In this document: positions 15,913 through 23,428 of the stretch, piece by piece
Position numbering within the stretch: position 1 is the stretch's first letter
How the letters are laid out: each line of letters begins with the position of its first letter
Origin: Frigoribacterium sp. PhB116
GTDB lineage: Bacteria > Actinomycetota > Actinomycetes > Actinomycetales > Microbacteriaceae
Length of the DNA: 64,000 bases
Assembly: GCF_004364285.1 (NCBI RefSeq)
Contig: NZ_SOBE01000001.1
Span: forward strand, 558,001 to 622,000
Reading direction: 5' to 3'
Notes under the pieces: model-generated
What the model was told of the DNA's origin: nothing
Database searches by the model: none
The model's input: only the letters and a program-made list of their open reading frames with translations
Program-made: the position numbers and the translations under genes

Positions 15913-17823
15913 TCACTGCTCGGCGGTGAGCGCTCTCCGCTCGACCTCGAGGGCGGCGAGCTGCACCTGGATCTCGCGCCACTTGTCGGGGTCGGTCTTG
16001 ACGTCCGTGCGGAACGACCGGCCCATCAGCTCCGACTTCTCCCTGATCAGGTCGCGTTCGACGATCGAGACGACGATGCCGCGGCAGTAGGTCGTGATCT
16101 CCCTGTCCTGGCGCTCCGGGATCGGCGCGACCGCCAGCTCCTTCGCCAGGGCGTCGAACGGCGCGGGCGTCTGGTCGAGCACGACGTCGAGCCAGGAGGC
16201 GTCGCCGAACTTGTCGAGGCTCGCGCCGATGGCGTCGCGCACGACCGCCAGGGAGGTGGTCTCGAGTCGCGCCTGGACCGCTCGCCTCATCAGCTCGAAG
16301 CCCACGGCGTCGGGGTGCTGCAGCATGGCCATGACCGCGTCGCGCTCGGTGCGGGTCGTCAGGTCGCCGGGCAGCGTCATGAGGCTGGGGCCTGCGGGCT
16401 CCTCGGGCAGGGGCGGCAGGCTCGTGATGGACTGACGCCCCTCGGAGGCGTTGGCCGGCAGCGCACGGGGTGCCGCCGCGACGGCCTGCGCCTGGCGCAT
16501 CACGGACGTCACGACCTCGACGACGCTCTCCGTGTCCTCTCCGACCGCCTTCGCGAGGAACCGCGCGTAGCCGAGGCGGATCGAGTTGTCGCGGATGGAC
16601 GCGACGGCCGGGGCAGCTGCTCGCACCGCGCTGGCACGGCCCTCGACCGTCTCGAGGTCGAACCCCACGACGCTGCGCTGGATCATGAACTCGAACATCG
16701 GTCGACGGGTGTCGATCATGCGCCGGACGGCGTCGTCGCCCCTCGCGAGCCGCAGGTCGCAGGGGTCCAGGCCCTCGGGCGGGAGGGCCACGAACGTCTG
16801 CGTCTGGAACCGCTGCTCCTCGGCGAAGGCCCGGGACGCGGCCTTCTGGCCGGCCTCGTCGGGGTCGAAGGTGAAGACGACCTGGCCGAGCGCCGAGAGG
16901 TCGTGTCCAGCGCTCTCGCCCAGCATCGGCCGCAGCAGCTTGATGTGGTCCACGCCGAAGGAGGTGCCGCAGGTCGCGACGGCGGTCGTCACGCCTGCGA
17001 GGTGGCACGCCATGACGTCGGTGTAGCCCTCGACGATGACGACCTGCTTGCCCTTCGCGATGTCGCGGCGGGCGAGGTCGAGCCCGTAGAGCACCTGCGA
17101 CTTGTGGTAGATCGGCGTCTCGGGAGTGTTCAGGTACTTCGGGCCCTTGTCGTCGTCGAGGAGGCGCCTGGCCCCGAAGCCGATGGTCGACCCGGTGACG
17201 TCGCGGATCGGCCACACGAGACGGCCCCGGAACCGGTCGTAGGGGCTGCGGTCGCCCTGGCTCAGCAGCCCGGCCGTGACGAGCTCCTCGTCGGCGAAGC
17301 CCGCGCCCTTGAGGTGCGAGCGGAGGGCGTCGAACGACTTGGGCGCGAACCCCACGCCGAAGCGCTCGGCCGCCGCAGGGTCGAAACCGCGCTCGCCGAG
17401 GAACCGACGGGCCGGGTCCGCGTCCGCGGCGGTGAGGTGCTGGGCGAAGAACTCCCGCGCGGCCTCGTTCGCGGCGATGAGACGCGCCCGGCCGCCGTGG
17501 TCGCTCGCCTTGCCGCCGTCCTCGTAGCGCAGGGTGAAGCCGATCCGGCTCGCCAGCCGCTCGACCGCCTCCTGGAACGTCGTGTGGTCGGTCTTCATGA
17601 CGAAGCTGTAGACGTCGCCGTCCTCACCGCAGCCGAAGCAGTGGTACCGGCCGACCTGGGGGCGGACGTGGAAGCTCGGGCTGCGCTCGTCGTGGAACGG
17701 GCAGAGGCCCTTCAGCGAGCCGACGCCGGCGCCCTTGAGCGTGACGTGGTCGCCGACGACGTCGGCGATGTTCGTGCGGGAGCGCACCTCGTCGATGTCG
17801 TCGCGCTTGATCAGGCCGGGCAC
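15913..17823 (-). CDS. dnaG: DNA primase
   Basis: This 636-residue primase makes RNA primers for lagging-strand replication. The N-terminal zinc domain has Cys41, His44, Cys62 and Cys65 (CPFH...YHCFGC). The TOPRIM core includes VVIVEGYTDVMACHLAG and TFDPDEAGQKAA. The C-terminal part (about 450-636) would bind the DnaB helicase. Length is normal for Actinobacteria. dgt lies upstream on the same strand with a 55-base gap, the usual order. The 3' gap of about 160 bases holds the promoter of the ABC operon. Confidence 0.95.
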   Translation of the reverse strand: MPGLIKRDDIDEVRSRTNIADVVGDHVTLKGAGVGSLKGLCPFHDERSPSFHVRPQVGRYHCFGCGEDGDVYSFVMKTDHTTFQEAVERLASRIGFTLRYEDGGKASDHGGRARLIAANEAAREFFAQHLTAADADPARRFLGERGFDPAAAERFGVGFAPKSFDALRSHLKGAGFADEELVTAGLLSQGDRSPYDRFRGRLVWPIRDVTGSTIGFGARRLLDDDKGPKYLNTPETPIYHKSQVLYGLDLARRDIAKGKQVVIVEGYTDVMACHLAGVTTAVATCGTSFGVDHIKLLRPMLGESAGHDLSALGQVVFTFDPDEAGQKAASRAFAEEQRFQTQTFVALPPEGLDPCDLRLARGDDAVRRMIDTRRPMFEFMIQRSVVGFDLETVEGRASAVRAAAPAVASIRDNSIRLGYARFLAKAVGEDTESVVEVVTSVMRQAQAVAAAPRALPANASEGRQSITSLPPLPEEPAGPSLMTLPGDLTTRTERDAVMAMLQHPDAVGFELMRRAVQARLETTSLAVVRDAIGASLDKFGDASWLDVVLDQTPAPFDALAKELAVAPIPERQDREITTYCRGIVVSIVERDLIREKSELMGRSFRTDVKTDPDKWREIQVQLAALEVERRALTAEQ

Positions 17824-17878
17824 GGGACGGTCCCTCCTGGGTGCTCGGGCCGGGTGGCGACGGAGGTCACGGGGCCGC

Positions 17879-19150
17879 TCATCGCGCCCCGACGAGGCGG
17901 TCGTGCCAACTGACGGCGCTCTGGTCGGTCAGGGAGGCGACCTGGTCGACGACCACGCGCCTCCTGCCGGCATCGTCGTCGGCGACGGCCCAGTCGGCAC
18001 GGAAGCCGGGGTCGAGCTCGGAGTCGCCCGTCGCCCAGAGGGCGTCGGACAGGGTCGTGAGCACCTCGCGCTGACGCTCGTAGATCGGCTGGCGGTGGCC
18101 CTGCGTCATCACGAAGGCCGCCGTGATGCCCTTGAGCACGGCGATCTCGCCGATCACGTCGGGAGAGATGACCATGCTCGCGCTGAACCGGATGAGGGAC
18201 TGCTCGGCGTACGACTCTCGCGTGGACTGCGTGGCCGAGCCGGCGAAGCGGCCGATCAACTGGCTGGTCAGGTTCTTCAGTCGGGCCTGGTCGAGACGGC
18301 CGCCGTCGTAGGAACGGAGCCAGAAGGGCTGGCGGCGGAGGCGGTCGAAGGCCTCCTCGAGCTCGTCGCGGCTGAGCTCGCCGCCGACCCACGCGTGCAT
18401 GGCCGTGACCAGGGCCTCGTGGCCGTCGGGCGAGCCCAGGCTCGACACGTCGACGTAGCCGTTCACGACGGCGTCCTCGAAATCGTGCACCGAGTAGGCG
18501 ATGTCGTCGGAGAGGTCCATCACCTGGGCCTCGATGCAGCGGCGACGCCTCGGCGCACCGGCCCGCAGCCAGTCGAAGGCGGCCGTGTCGTCGTCGTAGA
18601 AGCCGAACTTCATGCGTCCGCCCGGGTCGGGGACGCCCTGCGCTGCCGGCCACGGGTACTTGCAGCTCGCGTCGAGGCTGGCGCGGGTGAGGTTGAGGCC
18701 GAAGCTGCGGCCCGTCGCGTCGATGACCTTCGGCTCGATGCGGGTGAGCAGACGGAGGGTCTGCGCGTTGCCCTCGAAGCCGCCGATGCCCGAGGACCAC
18801 TCGTTCAGCGCTCGCTCGCCGTTGTGCCCGAAGGGCGGGTGGCCCAGGTCGTGGGCCAGGCACGCGGTGTCCACGACGTCGGGGTCGAGGCCCAGGCTCG
18901 TCGCGAGCTCGCGGCCCACCTGCGCCACCTCGAGCGAGTGCGTCAGGCGGTTGCGGGCGAAGTCGAGCCCGGTAGTCGGGCTCAGCACCTGCGTCTTGGC
19001 AGCGAGGCGCCTGAGCGCGCTCGAGTGCAGCAGGCGTGCTCGGTCGCGGGCGAAGTCGCTCCGGCGGTTCGAGTGCTGCTCGGGCAGCCAGCGCTCGGAG
19101 TCGGCGGGGGCGTAGTCGACGCCGACGCCGTGCAGGGAGGCAGTGGTCAC
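17879..19150 (-). CDS. dgt: Deoxyguanosinetriphosphate triphosphohydrolase family protein
   Basis: This 423-residue HD-domain dNTPase cleaves dNTP to nucleoside and triphosphate. The metal site is visible: His71 in NRLTHSLEVAQV, His100-Asp101 in AHDLGHPPFGHNGE, and Asp in MDLSDDIAYSVHD. GTG 19150 has GAGAGG upstream and gives the usual N terminus, with the RSDFARDRARLLHSSALRRL motif at residues 31-49. It is placed between dusB and dnaG, as in related genomes. A hexanucleotide repeat of three GGGTGC units lies just 5' of the ribosome binding site. Confidence 0.93.
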   Translation of the reverse strand: MTTASLHGVGVDYAPADSERWLPEQHSNRRSDFARDRARLLHSSALRRLAAKTQVLSPTTGLDFARNRLTHSLEVAQVGRELATSLGLDPDVVDTACLAHDLGHPPFGHNGERALNEWSSGIGGFEGNAQTLRLLTRIEPKVIDATGRSFGLNLTRASLDASCKYPWPAAQGVPDPGGRMKFGFYDDDTAAFDWLRAGAPRRRRCIEAQVMDLSDDIAYSVHDFEDAVVNGYVDVSSLGSPDGHEALVTAMHAWVGGELSRDELEEAFDRLRRQPFWLRSYDGGRLDQARLKNLTSQLIGRFAGSATQSTRESYAEQSLIRFSASMVISPDVIGEIAVLKGITAAFVMTQGHRQPIYERQREVLTTLSDALWATGDSELDPGFRADWAVADDDAGRRRVVVDQVASLTDQSAVSWHDRLVGAR

Positions 19151-19254
19151 CGGGGGCCTCTCAGGCTGACGGGTGCGGGTGCGGGTGCGGCCGCCGTGGC
19201 GGGTGCGGTCGCGATCGAGGGGGTGGGGCGGACGGACGTCGAGGAGGGCACGCC

Positions 19255-20412
19255 TCAGCCCCCGCTGTGGTGCAGCTCGGCCGCGACGAGCTCGCCGCGG
19301 AACGCCTCGTCGAGCTCTCGGCTCTCGAGCCAGCGGTCGGGCAGCGACGGCCGCTTCGGGCTGCCGGCGCGACCTCGCGGCCCCTCGGCCGCGTCGCCGG
19401 GATACGGCTGAGCGGCGTCGAGGGTCGCCAGCAGGTCGTCCATCTGCTGCAGCGACTCGACGGCCGCCAGGGCGGCTCGCGTGTCGCCGCCCACGGGGTA
19501 GCCCTTGAAGTACCAGGCGACGTGCTTGCGGATGTCGCGGCAGGCGTGCGGCTCGTCGCCGTCGTAGAACTCGACCAGGAGCTCGGCGTGCCGTCGGAAC
19601 GCCGCGGCCACCTCGCCGAGGGCCGGCTCGGCCTTCTGCTCCTCGCCGCGGAACGCGGCCGCGAGATCTCCGAACAGCCACGGGCGCCCGAGGCAGCCCC
19701 GGCCGACGACGACACCGTCGCAGCCCGTCTCGTCGACCATGCGGAGAGCGTCGGCCGCGGACCAGATGTCGCCGTTGCCGAGCACGGGCACGCTCGTGAC
19801 CGTCTGCTTCAGCTTCGCGATCGCCGACCAGTCGGCCTGGCCCGAGTAGTACTCGGAGGCCGTGCGGGCGTGCAGAGCGACGCTCGCGACCCCCGCGCCC
19901 TCGGCCGCCCGGCCCGCCTCGAGGTACGTCAGGTGCTCGTCGTCGATGCCCTTGCGCATCTTCACGGTCAGGGGGACGTCGCCGGCGGCCTTCACTGCTC
20001 GCTCGACGATCTCGCGGAAGAGCCCGATCTTCCAGGGGAGGGCCGCTCCCCCGCCGCGCCGCGTCACCTTCGCCACGGGGCAGCCGAAGTTGAGGTCGAT
20101 GTGGTCCGCGCGGTCCTCAGCGACCAGCATGGTGACCGCCTCGGCGACGGTGTTCGGCTCGACGCCGTAGAGCTGGATGCTGCGGGGCGTCTCGCTCTCG
20201 TGGTGCGTGATCAGCCGCATCGACTCGGGGGTGCGCTCGACGAGGGCGCGGCTCGTGATCATCTCACTGACGTACAGGCCGGCGCCGTGCTCGCGGCACA
20301 GGCGACGGTAAGCCGTGTTGGTGATCCCGGCCATCGGCGCGAGCACGACGGGCGAGGCCACGTCGATCGGTCCGATCGAGAGGCCGGGGGAAGGCAGGGT
20401 GGTGGTGGTCAT
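19255..20412 (-). CDS. dusB: tRNA-dihydrouridine synthase
   Basis: This 385-residue flavoenzyme reduces uridines in the tRNA D-loop. The FMN barrel starts APMAGITNTAYRRLCREHGAG; the catalytic Cys is in DLNFGCPVAKVTRRGGG, and VLGNGDIW and GVVVGRGCLGRPWLFGDL bind FMN. ATG 20412 has GGGAG upstream at somewhat long spacing. The start lies 15 bases from the divergent ybaK start, so the two promoters must overlap. The C-terminal 40 residues (PRGRAGSPKRP...) form the usual small actinobacterial extension. Confidence 0.93.
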   Translation of the reverse strand: MTTTTLPSPGLSIGPIDVASPVVLAPMAGITNTAYRRLCREHGAGLYVSEMITSRALVERTPESMRLITHHESETPRSIQLYGVEPNTVAEAVTMLVAEDRADHIDLNFGCPVAKVTRRGGGAALPWKIGLFREIVERAVKAAGDVPLTVKMRKGIDDEHLTYLEAGRAAEGAGVASVALHARTASEYYSGQADWSAIAKLKQTVTSVPVLGNGDIWSAADALRMVDETGCDGVVVGRGCLGRPWLFGDLAAAFRGEEQKAEPALGEVAAAFRRHAELLVEFYDGDEPHACRDIRKHVAWYFKGYPVGGDTRAALAAVESLQQMDDLLATLDAAQPYPGDAAEGPRGRAGSPKRPSLPDRWLESRELDEAFRGELVAAELHHSGG

Positions 20413-20415
20413 CGG

Positions 20416-20421
20416 TACGAT
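20416..20421 (+). promoter_or_regulatory. Leaderless -10 box (TACGAT) of the YbaK-family gene
   Basis: TACGAT ends six bases before ATG 20428 (spacer TCTCCC), and there is no plus-strand ribosome binding site. The box lies between the divergent dusB and ybaK starts. Confidence 0.6.
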
Positions 20422-20427
20422 TCTCCC

Positions 20428-20961
20428 ATGAGCGATCCTGCCCCGACAGCCTCCGAGGGTTCGCCTGTGGAGCAAGTCACAGGGCCGAGCGACGTGCAGG
20501 GGCGAGGCACGCAGCGGCTCCTCGCTGACGCGGCGGAACGCGGCCTCGCCGTCGAGATCGTCGCGCGCCCGGCGGCGGACAGCCTCGAGGCGGCGGCGGC
20601 CCTGCTGGGGGTCGACCCGTCCTCGGTCGTGAAGAGCCTCGTGGTGAAGCGGCACGACGGGACGTTCCTCTTCGCACTCGTCCCCGGCGACCGACAGATC
20701 TCGTGGCGCAAGCTGCGGACCGTCGTCGGGGTGAACAAGCTCTCGATGCCTGCCGCCGAGGTCGCCCTCGACGCGACGGGCTTCGAGCGCGGCACCATCA
20801 CTCCCGTCGGCAGCTCGACCGCATGGCCCGTCGTGGCCGACGAGCGGATCGTCGGGCGTCGAGTGGCCATGGGCGCCGGCGGGCACGGCCTGAGCGCGTT
20901 CGTCGAGGCCGACGAGCTCATCGAGGCATACTCCGCGACCGTGGCGGACATCAGCGACTGA
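20428..20961 (+). CDS. YbaK/EbsC-family aminoacyl-tRNA deacylase
   Basis: This 177-residue editing-domain protein hydrolyses mischarged aminoacyl-tRNA (Cys-tRNA-Pro in the E. coli prototype). Family features include SSVVKSLVVKRHDGTFLFALVPGDRQ with the conserved Lys, and NKLSMPAAEVALDATGFERGTITPVG. The N-terminal 25 residues are extra and polar. It probably is a free-standing trans-editing factor. The start is leaderless in appearance. The 3' end overlaps the end of the converging 55-codon ORF by 11 bases. Exact specificity (YbaK or ProX-like) is not resolved. Confidence 0.85.
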   Translation: MSDPAPTASEGSPVEQVTGPSDVQGRGTQRLLADAAERGLAVEIVARPAADSLEAAAALLGVDPSSVVKSLVVKRHDGTFLFALVPGDRQISWRKLRTVVGVNKLSMPAAEVALDATGFERGTITPVGSSTAWPVVADERIVGRRVAMGAGGHGLSAFVEADELIEAYSATVADISD

Positions 20962-21118
20962 CCGCCGCCTCCGGGGCCGGGTCCGCCTCGGTCCGGACGT
21001 CGGCCGGTGACGCGCACGGGGTCAGGGCACCGACGGGGGCGACAGCGGCCGGCAGCAGGCACGAGTCGCCCTCACAGGCGAGGGCGTCCGCGTCGCCGAG
21101 CATGGCGAACGGGCTCAT
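20951..21118 (-). CDS. Tiny Cys-containing protein (55 aa) coupled to the DsbA-like gene
   Basis: This is a short ORF starting MSPFAMLGDADALACEGDSC, with cysteines at 15, 20 and 35. Its ATG (21118) overlaps the stop of the oxidoreductase as ATGA, the same coupling used by genuine genes here. There is no signal peptide or known domain. A C-x4-C pair directly after a thiol oxidoreductase gene hints at a redox partner or metal-binding peptide, but this is inference. I judge it real because of the coupling and Cys content; proof would need conservation. Confidence 0.5.
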   Translation of the reverse strand: MSPFAMLGDADALACEGDSCLLPAAVAPVGALTPCASPADVRTEADPAPEAAVSR

Positions 21119-21852
21119 CGGACGGCGTCCGTCCCGGTCGCGGCCGTGCCCGGCGCGGACGCGGCGCCGCTCGCCGTGGCCAGCTCGGACTGCACCTGCT
21201 GCAGGGCGCCGAGGAACCCCTCGGGCGCCTGGGCACCCGATATCCCGTACTTGCCCTCGAGCACGAAGAAGGGCACGCCCGTGATGCCGAACGCCTGCGC
21301 CTGCTGCTGGTCGTCGCGCACGTCGGCGAGGTGCTGGTCGGACTCGAGGGCCGCGACGACCTCGTCCCGGTCGAGGCCTACCTCGGCGGCCAGGTCGCCG
21401 AGGTCCGCGACGCGGCCCACGTGACGGCCCTCGACGAAGTAGGCGGCCAGCAGCCGCTCGGTCATCTCGAGCTGCAGGCCGCGCGCCTTCGCGAAGTGCT
21501 GGAGCTGGTGCGCCTTCACCGTGTTCGTGTGGTGCAGCGACCCGAAGTCGTAGGCGAGCCCGACCTCGGCGGCGATGCCGGTGACCTGGTCGAGCATGCC
21601 GCGCACCTGGTCGGCCGGCATGCCCTTGTGCTCCACGAGGAAGTCGACCTCGTCGCCCTCGAAGTCGACCGGGGTGTCGGGCGACAGCTCGAACGAGTGG
21701 TACTCGACCTCGACCTCGCCGTCGAAGCGCGCCGCCGCGTCCTCGAACTTCCGCTTGCCGATGTAGCACCACGGGCAGGCGATGTCGCTCCAGACGTCGA
21801 CCTTGATCGGGGAACTGGCGAGGGGCGAGGAGGCGGTGGTCGTGTCGGTCAC
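21115..21852 (-). CDS. DsbA-family oxidoreductase (FrnE-like)
   Basis: This 245-residue thioredoxin-fold protein has active site CPWC at residues 26-29 (DVWSDIACPWCYIGKRKFE) followed by the DsbA helical insertion; GITGVPFFVLEGKYGISGAQ carries the cis-Pro. Without a signal peptide it should be cytoplasmic, as FrnE-type proteins are. GTG 21852 overlaps the stop of the DUF559-like gene as GTGA, and its own stop overlaps the next small ORF. The C-terminal 25 residues are Ala/Thr/Gly-rich. It may act on polyketide-like or redox substrates; the true substrate is unknown. Confidence 0.9.
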   Translation of the reverse strand: MTDTTTASSPLASSPIKVDVWSDIACPWCYIGKRKFEDAAARFDGEVEVEYHSFELSPDTPVDFEGDEVDFLVEHKGMPADQVRGMLDQVTGIAAEVGLAYDFGSLHHTNTVKAHQLQHFAKARGLQLEMTERLLAAYFVEGRHVGRVADLGDLAAEVGLDRDEVVAALESDQHLADVRDDQQQAQAFGITGVPFFVLEGKYGISGAQAPEGFLGALQQVQSELATASGAASAPGTAATGTDAVR

Positions 21853-22814
21853 GACAGGGCAAAGTCGGTGCGGGTCCGAGGCATTCCCGGGTCACGCCCC
21901 AGCCTCCAGCGGCGCCGGCCCCTCGCGCGCAGCACGCGGGGCAGCCGCGCCTCGGGGCGCGCGGAGGGCGGCGGGCCGCCGGCGAGCCCCACGAGCCTGT
22001 CCACCGCCTCCTGCACCGCCGCCCACTCCTCGCGGACCTGCCGGTAGCTGACCCTGCACGGCACGAATCCGGCCGCGATCGTCAGGAGGTCCTTTCGGCG
22101 ATCGCGCTCGAAGTGGTCGGCGTGGTGCTCGCGACCGTCCGTCTCGAGCGACGCCGTCCCGTCGACGACGTGGTCCACCGCCTCGCCTCGCGGCCCCACG
22201 ACGACCTGCCGCTCGACGACGCGGCCCGCCAGGCGGAGGCGAGTGCCCGCCGCGCTCTCGAGGATGCTCTGTGCACCCTCGTCGCTCCAGTCGGCCAGCC
22301 CCGACGCGTCCGGTCGATGCCGCCCGAGGACAGCCCGGTCGTCCGCCTCGGTGATCAGCTCGACGGACCGGGCCCAGTCGGCGAGGACGACCGCGTCCTC
22401 GAAGGTGGGCGTCTCGACCACGGCGCGGGCCAGGGCGTCGCGGGCGTCCACGGTCGCGGTGCCGCCCCGATCGACCACGTCTGCTCCGTCCCACACGACG
22501 CGCACGCCGTGGCGGCGCCTCAGGCGCGAGGCGGTGCGGGACACGGAGACGACGACGTCGGGGGGACGGCGATCCCACGCCCACGCGCCCAGGAGGGCGA
22601 GCGCGGCTGCCCCGGTCAGCCTCCCCCCGACCGCGACGGCGACGAACCTCGGGTCGGTGGGCGGCCAGGTCGAGTACCACCCGCGCCTCGGACGCCGGAC
22701 GTCGCGAGCCCGGACCGCCGCCGTGAGGTGCCTGTCGGTGGCGCCGTATCCGACGAGGTCGCGCTTGTGCAGCAGCCCGCCGGCCGCAGCCACCAGTTCT
22801 CCGATCGTCGTCAT
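21849..22814 (-). CDS. AbiEi-like N-terminal plus DUF559 (PD-(D/E)XK-like) domain protein
   Basis: This protein of about 321 residues belongs to a large actinobacterial group of uncertain role. The N terminus (GGLLHKRDLVGYGATDRHL ... RRPRRGWYS) matches the winged-helix start of AbiEi-type antitoxins. The C terminus contains ETDGREHHADHFERDRRKD, followed by CRVSYRQV; this matches the DUF559/Vsr-like nuclease fold, although the first acidic residue of a classical motif is unclear. I chose ATG 22814, with GGGAG directly before it; ATG 22835 is an alternative. No toxin gene is adjacent; the next gene is the coupled DsbA-like oxidoreductase. The upstream gap of over 600 bases is rich in repeats. 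Confidence 0.65.
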   Translation of the reverse strand: MTTIGELVAAAGGLLHKRDLVGYGATDRHLTAAVRARDVRRPRRGWYSTWPPTDPRFVAVAVGGRLTGAAALALLGAWAWDRRPPDVVVSVSRTASRLRRRHGVRVVWDGADVVDRGGTATVDARDALARAVVETPTFEDAVVLADWARSVELITEADDRAVLGRHRPDASGLADWSDEGAQSILESAAGTRLRLAGRVVERQVVVGPRGEAVDHVVDGTASLETDGREHHADHFERDRRKDLLTIAAGFVPCRVSYRQVREEWAAVQEAVDRLVGLAGGPPPSARPEARLPRVLRARGRRRWRLGRDPGMPRTRTDFALS

Positions 22815-22895
22815 CTCCCGAGGATCTACGCCCATGTGCTCGTAGCGGTGGGCTCGAGGGCCAGCGTGTGGACGAGACGACCACCGCTCGACGGC

Positions 22896-22945
22896 GGGGA
22901 GGACGCACCTCCACCGCCACGGGGAGGACGCGCCTCCACCGCCGC
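22896..22945. repeat. Tandem repeat, 2 x 25 bp, each unit a small hairpin
   Basis: Units 22896-22920 and 22921-22945 differ at two bases. Each contains GGAGG-N5-CCTCC, so each can form a hairpin. The array lies about 60-110 bases upstream of the DUF559-like start. Confidence 0.8.
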
Positions 22946-22980
22946 GTGCAGGCGCCCGGTGCCAGGGCCGCCCTGTGCAC

Positions 22981-23066
22981 GTCGGCAACTCCTGAAGAAC
23001 GCGACGCACGGTGCACCGATCTGCGCATCGCAGCCCGTCGGGCGTCCCCGATCAGGAGTTGCCGAC
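22981..23066. repeat. Inverted-repeat element 1 (86 bp)
   Basis: Left arm GTCGGCAACTCCTGA (22981-22995) and right arm TCAGGAGTTGCCGAC (23052-23066) are perfect complements over 15 bp, enclosing 56 bp. The element belongs to a family of four in this window. No flanking target duplication is visible. Confidence 0.9.
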
Positions 23067-23219
23067 CGCGGGCGGCGCATCCGGCAGCCCGGGCCCGGGC
23101 CGGCGAACAGCGGTCGTGCCGGCCCCGGGCCGTACAGGCCCCGGGTCGTGCGAGCCGCGGGACGTGCAGGTCGCGAGCAGGCCGCGAGTACGAGTCGAGG
23201 GCGACGCGGAGCAGCCGGC

Positions 23220-23306
23220 GTCGGCAACTCCTGCGACGAGTGCAGGCAGTCGCACGCGACCCCGCTGCGTGCAACTGCGACGGGGCACCGTGCAGGAGTT
23301 GCCGAC
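23220..23306. repeat. Inverted-repeat element 2 (87 bp)
   Basis: Left arm GTCGGCAACTCCTGC (23220-23234) and right arm GCAGGAGTTGCCGAC (23292-23306) are perfect 15-bp complements around 57 bp. The base inside the core (C/G) differs from element 1 (A/T) but is compensated on both arms. Confidence 0.9.
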
Positions 23307-23428
23307 CGGCGACCCGACCCGGCCCGGCCCCCGAGAGTCGCCCGCGGCCGGTGGCCCGGACAGGCGCGGCGGGCACCGCAGGCGCGGAGGGCCGGCGGCC
23401 CGGCGGCGCCCGGCAGGCCCGCGGGGCG

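Larger units (their letters stand above)
22815..23428. other. 614-base gene-free region rich in repeats between glyS and the DUF559-like gene
   Basis: It holds a 2 x 25-bp tandem repeat and two inverted-repeat elements, separated by a GC-rich stretch (23067-23219) in which I see no coding signal. The last 120 bases before the glyS stop (23307-23428) hold nothing I recognise. Open frames crossing it lack starts with ribosome binding sites and are Arg/Pro/Ala-rich. Confidence 0.8.

Noticed and set aside
19171-19188. Hexanucleotide repeat (three GGGTGC units) before dgt as a phase-variation switch
   Set aside because: Three units are too few and lie outside the coding frame; noted only as low-complexity sequence.
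21849-22814. AbiE-type toxin-antitoxin system
   Set aside because: Only an antitoxin-like N-terminal domain is present; no AbiEii-type nucleotidyltransferase toxin gene is adjacent, and the C terminus is nuclease-like instead.
23052-23066. AGGAG in the right arm of the inverted-repeat elements as a ribosome binding site
   Set aside because: No start codon follows at the right distance in all four copies, and the arms pair with CTCCT in the left arm, so the motif is explained by the inverted repeat.
22981-23306. CRISPR-like repeat array
   Set aside because: Only two elements are adjacent, each is an inverted repeat with its own spacer, spacers are not regularly flanked by direct repeats, and no cas genes are present.
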